Below are positions 7,246 to 11,056 of a DNA stretch of 11,056 nucleotides, in pieces. The translations under genes were made by a program, and so were the position numbers. Numbering within the stretch: the stretch's first letter is position 1; each line of letters opens with the position of its first letter. Origin of the DNA: GWA2-66-18 sp964537395 (GTDB lineage Bacteria; Elusimicrobiota; Elusimicrobia; UBA1565; UBA9628); the NCBI GenBank assembly GCA_964537395.1, contig CAZIBN010000091.1, positions 1-11,056 of the forward strand, read 5' to 3'. The notes below the pieces were generated by a model, which searched no databases, was not told where the DNA came from, and saw nothing but the letters and a program-made list of their open reading frames with translations.

Positions 7246-10200
7246 ATGAAACCCCTCGCGCGTCGGACCGTCGCCTCGCTCGTTTGCGCCGCCATGCTCG
7301 CGGCGCAGTGGCCCGCGTCGGCGTGGGCCGCCGCCGGGACCCCTGAGCCGAATCCCGCCGAGGCCATGAAGGTGCTGCTCGCCTTGGGCGTGTATAAGGA
7401 CGACGCCGACCCGCTGAAGACCTATCTCCAGGGCGCCGACGGAAAGCTCACCCCGATCGGCCGGACTTTGTACCTCTCGCTCAAGTCACGCTACAATCCG
7501 GCCGAAGAGGTCGAGGCGATGAAGCCGATCTTCGAACGCCTGCGCGGCGTCGGCACCTACAGCGAGGCGCGTCAGGACGGCGCGGCGCGGGCCATGAAGA
7601 TCTTCACGGACAGGTTCGGGACCTTGGAATCGGCGCAGTCGGGCAGCCTGGAGGAGGCGTTCCGCACCGGCGGGCTGCGCGAGGCGCTGTTGAGCGGGGC
7701 CGCGATCGCCGATCCGCCGAAGGGCAACGCGTACGCGCAGGTCGCCACGAAGGACGGCTTCGAGTTCTGGGATAAGGACGGCCTCGCCTTCCGGATGACC
7801 GCCAAGCAGGTCACGACCTACAGCCGTGATCTGCAGAAGAGCCAGCGGGCGATGAACTTGACCCGCCCCCCCCAGGTGGCGGCCGTTCCCGAGACCGGCC
7901 GGTACAACTTCGAGATGCTCCAGCACACGTTCTGGCGGCTCAAGAACCAGGAGACGGAGTACGTCAAGGCGACGCGCATCGACCGCATGATCGCGATCGC
8001 CGAGCTCCTGGGAAAGCAGTACCCGACCGACATGTGGTTCAACGAGAAGGGCCTCGAAGAGGATCTGATACGGCAGGCCAAGGCCAAGACCTACGACCAC
8101 CGCGGGGAGACCTACAGCGTCTTCGACATCGTGGAGGCCAAGCTCAAGCAGCGCCTCGCCTACATCGAGGGCTCTAAGGCGGCCGTGCTTCGCTTTGAAA
8201 CGGACATGAACCGCTTAAGCAAGGCGGAGACGATCACCAACGCGCAGTGGGCGACGTTCGGGCTCGATGAGCAGAACGCCTTGCGCTGGCTCAGCCTGAC
8301 CGTGCTCGAGACGCAGATGTTCCACGTCAAGAACCAGCGCGAACGCGTCGATCCGACCTCGCCCGACGCGCAGGCGATCATGAAGATCATCGACAAGTCG
8401 GATCTGACCCAGGATCAGAAGGTGGCCTACAAGGCTCAGGGCGTGGCGATGGCCAAGCGCCTCGAGGAGCTCCGGGTGATCCTCGCCAAGACGCGCCAGG
8501 CGCTCAACGACTCGGACTACGCGGGGAGCCTGGATTCGGTGCAGGCGGCGCTCTCCGCGACGCAGAAGGAGCTCGGCGATCTGTCGGTGGACTACGCGAT
8601 CTTCCTCGAGGCGCCTTCGACGGCGTTCCTCGCGAAGAGCCAGACCTCGATGAACGCCGGCTACAACCCGTTCAAGCATCTCCACAACGGCGTCTCGGCG
8701 ACCATCCGCGGCGCCTACAAGATGACGCCGTGGGGGACGAAGTACGGCGAGGACATGAAGGCGATCGAGGGCGACGGCACGCGACCCGCGATGGCGAAGA
8801 GCTTCACGGACATCGCGGCGCTGATCTCGGTGGGCCGCCGCGAGGACTGGGTCGAGGCGCGCAAGCAGATCATCGCGATGAACCCCAAGGCGTCCCAATA
8901 TTCGATGAGCGGCACGGCCGCCGGCGAGCCCGGAAAGGTCAACGACGCCCTGCGCATCAGCTCGTCGCTGAAGGCCTCGCACGAGCGCATCACCGCGGTG
9001 ACCGAGACCAACAAGTCGCTCGACTCGGCGTCGATGCTCGTGACCTGGACGATCAGCATCGCGCTCATGGCGCCGCTCGCGCGCGCCTCGCTCAACGGCG
9101 TGGGCAAGCTCAGCGGCGTAGGCAACGGCATGATGGTGGCCGGCGCGCAGGCTGGCGGAGTGGGCGGCGCCATCAGGTACGGCGCCGGCTTCGGCGTGAG
9201 GGCCGTCGGCGAGATCGCCAAGCACACCGCGGCGCGCCTGGAGTCCATCGAGCCGAGCGTGGCCCGGGTCAAGGCCGTCGCGGGCGAGAACGTCGTGGCG
9301 CAGTATCTCGTGGCGAGCGGAGCGCGGGCGATGAGCGTGGCGCATCGCCAGCTCGTGTTCACGGGCCTGTCCGGCGGCATCTCGGCGGGGTTCACGGCCG
9401 GCGCCCATCTGTGGGACATGGGGACCAAGCGCATCGGCGGCGTGAATATCGCGGGCTGGCAGGCCATCGAGCCGGGGCACTCGATGTTCTCCGAGGATTG
9501 GGACGGCCTGGGCAAGGCCGCCGCGGCCGGCGGCAAGGGCGGGATGTGGTGGGCCAACGAGTCCCTCGACTTCGGCTGGTTCCGCGTGCCCACCGCGGCG
9601 CTGGGCTACATCGGCCTGCCCTCGACCGTGTTCGACGGCACGCGCGCCTCCGGATTCATGGGGATCGTGGGCAGCCGCGGCGTGGTCGGCTCGGCGTCGG
9701 CCTTGATCCGGGGCCCGGCGGCGCTGGAGGCCGCGGCGGCCTCGGGCAAGATGGGCATCCTCGAGCGGATGGCCGAGTCGAAGTATTTCGTCGGAAAGGC
9801 CGGGGCCTTCGGCTTGAGCATGGCCGACAACGTGGCTAAATACGTCCTGTTCAGCCAGGCCGCGAGCTGGGTCGGCAAGCAGTACGCCTGGTACGTGCAG
9901 ACCAACGTGCCGATCGTTCTGCCCTTCGTCGGGGAGGTCAACACCCCCGAGGAGGACGTCGAGCGCCGCATCAAGCACACCAACCATATCGGCAACCTCT
10001 GGCTCGAGTCGCCCGCCTGGCTGCTGATCCCGACCCACGCGGCTCACGGGGCCCGCGACGCCGGACCGTACATGCTGACGAAGGAGGGCATGCGCCAGTA
10101 TGACCAGTCCGGGCGCACGAGCGAGTACGCGAACGCGCCGGTCGACAAGCAGCTGGATCTCAAGCCTGTCAAGCCGCCCATATCCCAGCGCATATTCGAA

Positions 10201-11056
10201 GCGCGCTACATGTCAGACCCGCCGGCGTCCAAGTGGATCGTGACCAAGCAGGTGCGGGAGATCGGCCAGCTTAAGGAGGTCCGGCGCCTGGCCAGCGAGG
10301 GCGGCGCCGTCAACCCGCTCGAGCTGATGGCCGTGCGCAAGATGGAAGCGGGCAAGTCGAAGTTCCGGACCTTGGATGTCACCGAGGAAGTCCAGAAGTT
10401 CTCCTACGATGTCGCGACGGAGGGCCTCGTCGCCCAGCCGAAGAACTCGATGCTGGCCCTGACGCTCGAGCCCGGCAACACCGTCAAGGGCTGGGGGAAG
10501 ATCACCCCCGAGCTGCAGATCGATATCGCCAAGGCTCTGTACCGCGCCGAGGTCAACCTGGGGCAGAAGGTTTCGCCGGAGATCAGCGCCAGGGTCCGGG
10601 AGGTCCTCAAGGACCACCTTCTGGCGAACCTGCCCATCGGCGAGGCCGGCAAGGTCCTGCGCGCCGCGGTGGTGGCGCTGCCGCTTGATTCTCCGAAGCT
10701 CGACGCGGTGCAAAAAGAGTTCATCGACAGGGTGCTCAAGTGGGAGGGCACGGCGACCAAGATCGAAGGGCTCAGGGCGAAGCAGGAGGCCTACCTGAAG
10801 TCGCCTTCGGAGTCGGCCAAGCTGACGGCGAAGGAGGTCGAGACCCTCGCTCTCGGCGAGCAGAGCTACGTCGCGCTGACCAAGGATTTCAAGGCGGCCA
10901 CCGAGGCGAAGCTCAAGGCCGGCGAGCTGACGGCGAAGGAGGCCGACGCCCTCACCGCCCTGGCCGACTACATCATCAAGGGAGACGAACGCTTCAACGC
11001 CTTCAACAAGGTCGAGATCGTCAAGTCTCAGTCCGATGTGATCTTCAACGCTCTGC
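7246..11056 (+). CDS. Gene D: very large exported protein, 3' end outside the window (unrecognised family)
   Basis: The frame is open from ATG 7246 to the last base, giving 1270 complete codons and no stop, so the protein is longer than 1270 residues. I do not recognise it. A signal peptide is visible: Lys2, Arg6-Arg7, a hydrophobic core at 9-20 and a likely cleavage after AWA (26-28). Residues about 35-590 look mostly helical, with coiled-coil-like stretches (for example 295-325). The middle carries Gly/Ala-rich hydrophobic patches at about 597-655, 703-722, 786-821, 847-895 and 915-931; some could insert in a membrane or pack as glycine-zipper helices. The C-terminal part seen here (about 960-1270) is again charged and helical, with LTAKE at 1193 and 1228. 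Only one cysteine is seen, inside the signal peptide (C14), in contrast to genes A-C. Like gene C it starts MKPL. The start is chosen because the signal peptide begins there and a promoter lies just upstream; the Shine-Dalgarno is weak. It could be a surface or envelope-spanning giant protein, but its function is unknown. Confidence 0.92.
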   Translation, partial: MKPLARRTVASLVCAAMLAAQWPASAWAAAGTPEPNPAEAMKVLLALGVYKDDADPLKTYLQGADGKLTPIGRTLYLSLKSRYNPAEEVEAMKPIFERLRGVGTYSEARQDGAARAMKIFTDRFGTLESAQSGSLEEAFRTGGLREALLSGAAIADPPKGNAYAQVATKDGFEFWDKDGLAFRMTAKQVTTYSRDLQKSQRAMNLTRPPQVAAVPETGRYNFEMLQHTFWRLKNQETEYVKATRIDRMIAIAELLGKQYPTDMWFNEKGLEEDLIRQAKAKTYDHRGETYSVFDIVEAKLKQRLAYIEGSKAAVLRFETDMNRLSKAETITNAQWATFGLDEQNALRWLSLTVLETQMFHVKNQRERVDPTSPDAQAIMKIIDKSDLTQDQKVAYKAQGVAMAKRLEELRVILAKTRQALNDSDYAGSLDSVQAALSATQKELGDLSVDYAIFLEAPSTAFLAKSQTSMNAGYNPFKHLHNGVSATIRGAYKMTPWGTKYGEDMKAIEGDGTRPAMAKSFTDIAALISVGRREDWVEARKQIIAMNPKASQYSMSGTAAGEPGKVNDALRISSSLKASHERITAVTETNKSLDSASMLVTWTISIALMAPLARASLNGVGKLSGVGNGMMVAGAQAGGVGGAIRYGAGFGVRAVGEIAKHTAARLESIEPSVARVKAVAGENVVAQYLVASGARAMSVAHRQLVFTGLSGGISAGFTAGAHLWDMGTKRIGGVNIAGWQAIEPGHSMFSEDWDGLGKAAAAGGKGGMWWANESLDFGWFRVPTAALGYIGLPSTVFDGTRASGFMGIVGSRGVVGSASALIRGPAALEAAAASGKMGILERMAESKYFVGKAGAFGLSMADNVAKYVLFSQAASWVGKQYAWYVQTNVPIVLPFVGEVNTPEEDVERRIKHTNHIGNLWLESPAWLLIPTHAAHGARDAGPYMLTKEGMRQYDQSGRTSEYANAPVDKQLDLKPVKPPISQRIFEARYMSDPPASKWIVTKQVREIGQLKEVRRLASEGGAVNPLELMAVRKMEAGKSKFRTLDVTEEVQKFSYDVATEGLVAQPKNSMLALTLEPGNTVKGWGKITPELQIDIAKALYRAEVNLGQKVSPEISARVREVLKDHLLANLPIGEAGKVLRAAVVALPLDSPKLDAVQKEFIDRVLKWEGTATKIEGLRAKQEAYLKSPSESAKLTAKEVETLALGEQSYVALTKDFKAATEAKLKAGELTAKEADALTALADYIIKGDERFNAFNKVEIVKSQSDVIFNAL
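7866..7873 (+). repeat. Homopolymer of eight C inside gene D
   Basis: Eight consecutive C bases fall within codons for Arg-Pro-Pro-Gln (residues about 207-211). As written the frame is intact. A gain or loss of one base would truncate the protein early, so this is a possible slippage point. Confidence 0.85.
10820..10942 (+). repeat. 18-base direct repeat, period 105 bases, in gene D
   Basis: AGCTGACGGCGAAGGAGG occurs at 10820-10837 and 10925-10942, in the same frame. Both copies encode Leu-Thr-Ala-Lys-Glu (residues 1193-1197 and 1228-1232), followed by a similar acidic, Ala/Leu-rich helix. The 35-residue period suggests a helical-hairpin repeat that may continue beyond the window. Confidence 0.6.

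Noticed and set aside
7279..7290. Possible lipobox (SLVC) in the gene D signal peptide
   Set aside because: The residue before Cys14 is Val, not Gly, Ala or Ser, and a good signal peptidase I site (AWA) follows at 26-28.
8730..9839. 369-codon plus-strand open frame overlapping gene D in another frame
   Set aside because: The translation is Arg/Gly/His low complexity and lies wholly inside gene D, whose frame is open on both sides.
8215..10047. 610-codon open frame on the minus strand opposite gene D
   Set aside because: This is the same GC-driven antisense effect: the product is dominated by Arg, His, Ala and Leu with no recognisable motif, and it falls inside the continuous gene D frame.

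Overview
The window is GC-rich (roughly 60-65% by eye) with strong G/C preference at third codon positions. It holds four large, co-directional plus-strand genes and almost no non-coding DNA. I recognise none of the four products as a characterised family, and I assign no gene symbols. All four begin with an export or membrane-anchoring signal: an N-terminal transmembrane anchor in the first two and a cleavable-looking signal peptide in the last two. Three carry cysteines suited to disulfides. This suggests an envelope-associated gene cluster in an uncultured, probably diderm bacterium. The feel of the proteins (long, orphan, exported, Gly/Ala-rich) recalls Elusimicrobiota or Omnitrophota, but no marker gene is present and this placement is only a low-confidence guess.

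Layout: Gene A (44-1840) is a membrane-anchored protein with a long Gly/Ala-rich stalk and a C-terminal region with 19 cysteines. Gene B (1863-4406) starts 23 bases after gene A ends, behind a good Shine-Dalgarno, and has the same plan: short cytoplasmic tail, one membrane segment, Gly/Ser/Ala-rich region, then a region with 8 cysteines and a long helical-looking C-terminus. Gene C (4480-7122) follows a 73-base gap and encodes a secreted two-part protein joined by a Pro/Gly/Thr linker. A strong intrinsic terminator (7132-7180) ends this unit. A new promoter candidate (7197-7225) then drives gene D (7246 to beyond the window end), an exported protein of at least 1270 residues with a helical N-terminal half, glycine-rich hydrophobic patches in the middle and a helical C-terminal part.

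How they may work together (inference): A and B could be paired inner-membrane proteins projecting into the periplasm, with C as a secreted partner and D as a separately transcribed very large exported component. The clearest hidden structure is an internal duplication of the cysteine domain in gene A, with seven alignable cysteine pairs. There is also an abrupt change of codon usage halfway through gene B: arginine codons switch from almost all CGN to mostly AGG/AGA exactly where the cysteine region begins. No RNA genes, insertion sequences or CRISPR arrays are visible. The only gap between genes longer than 100 bases (7123-7245) is filled by the terminator and promoter.
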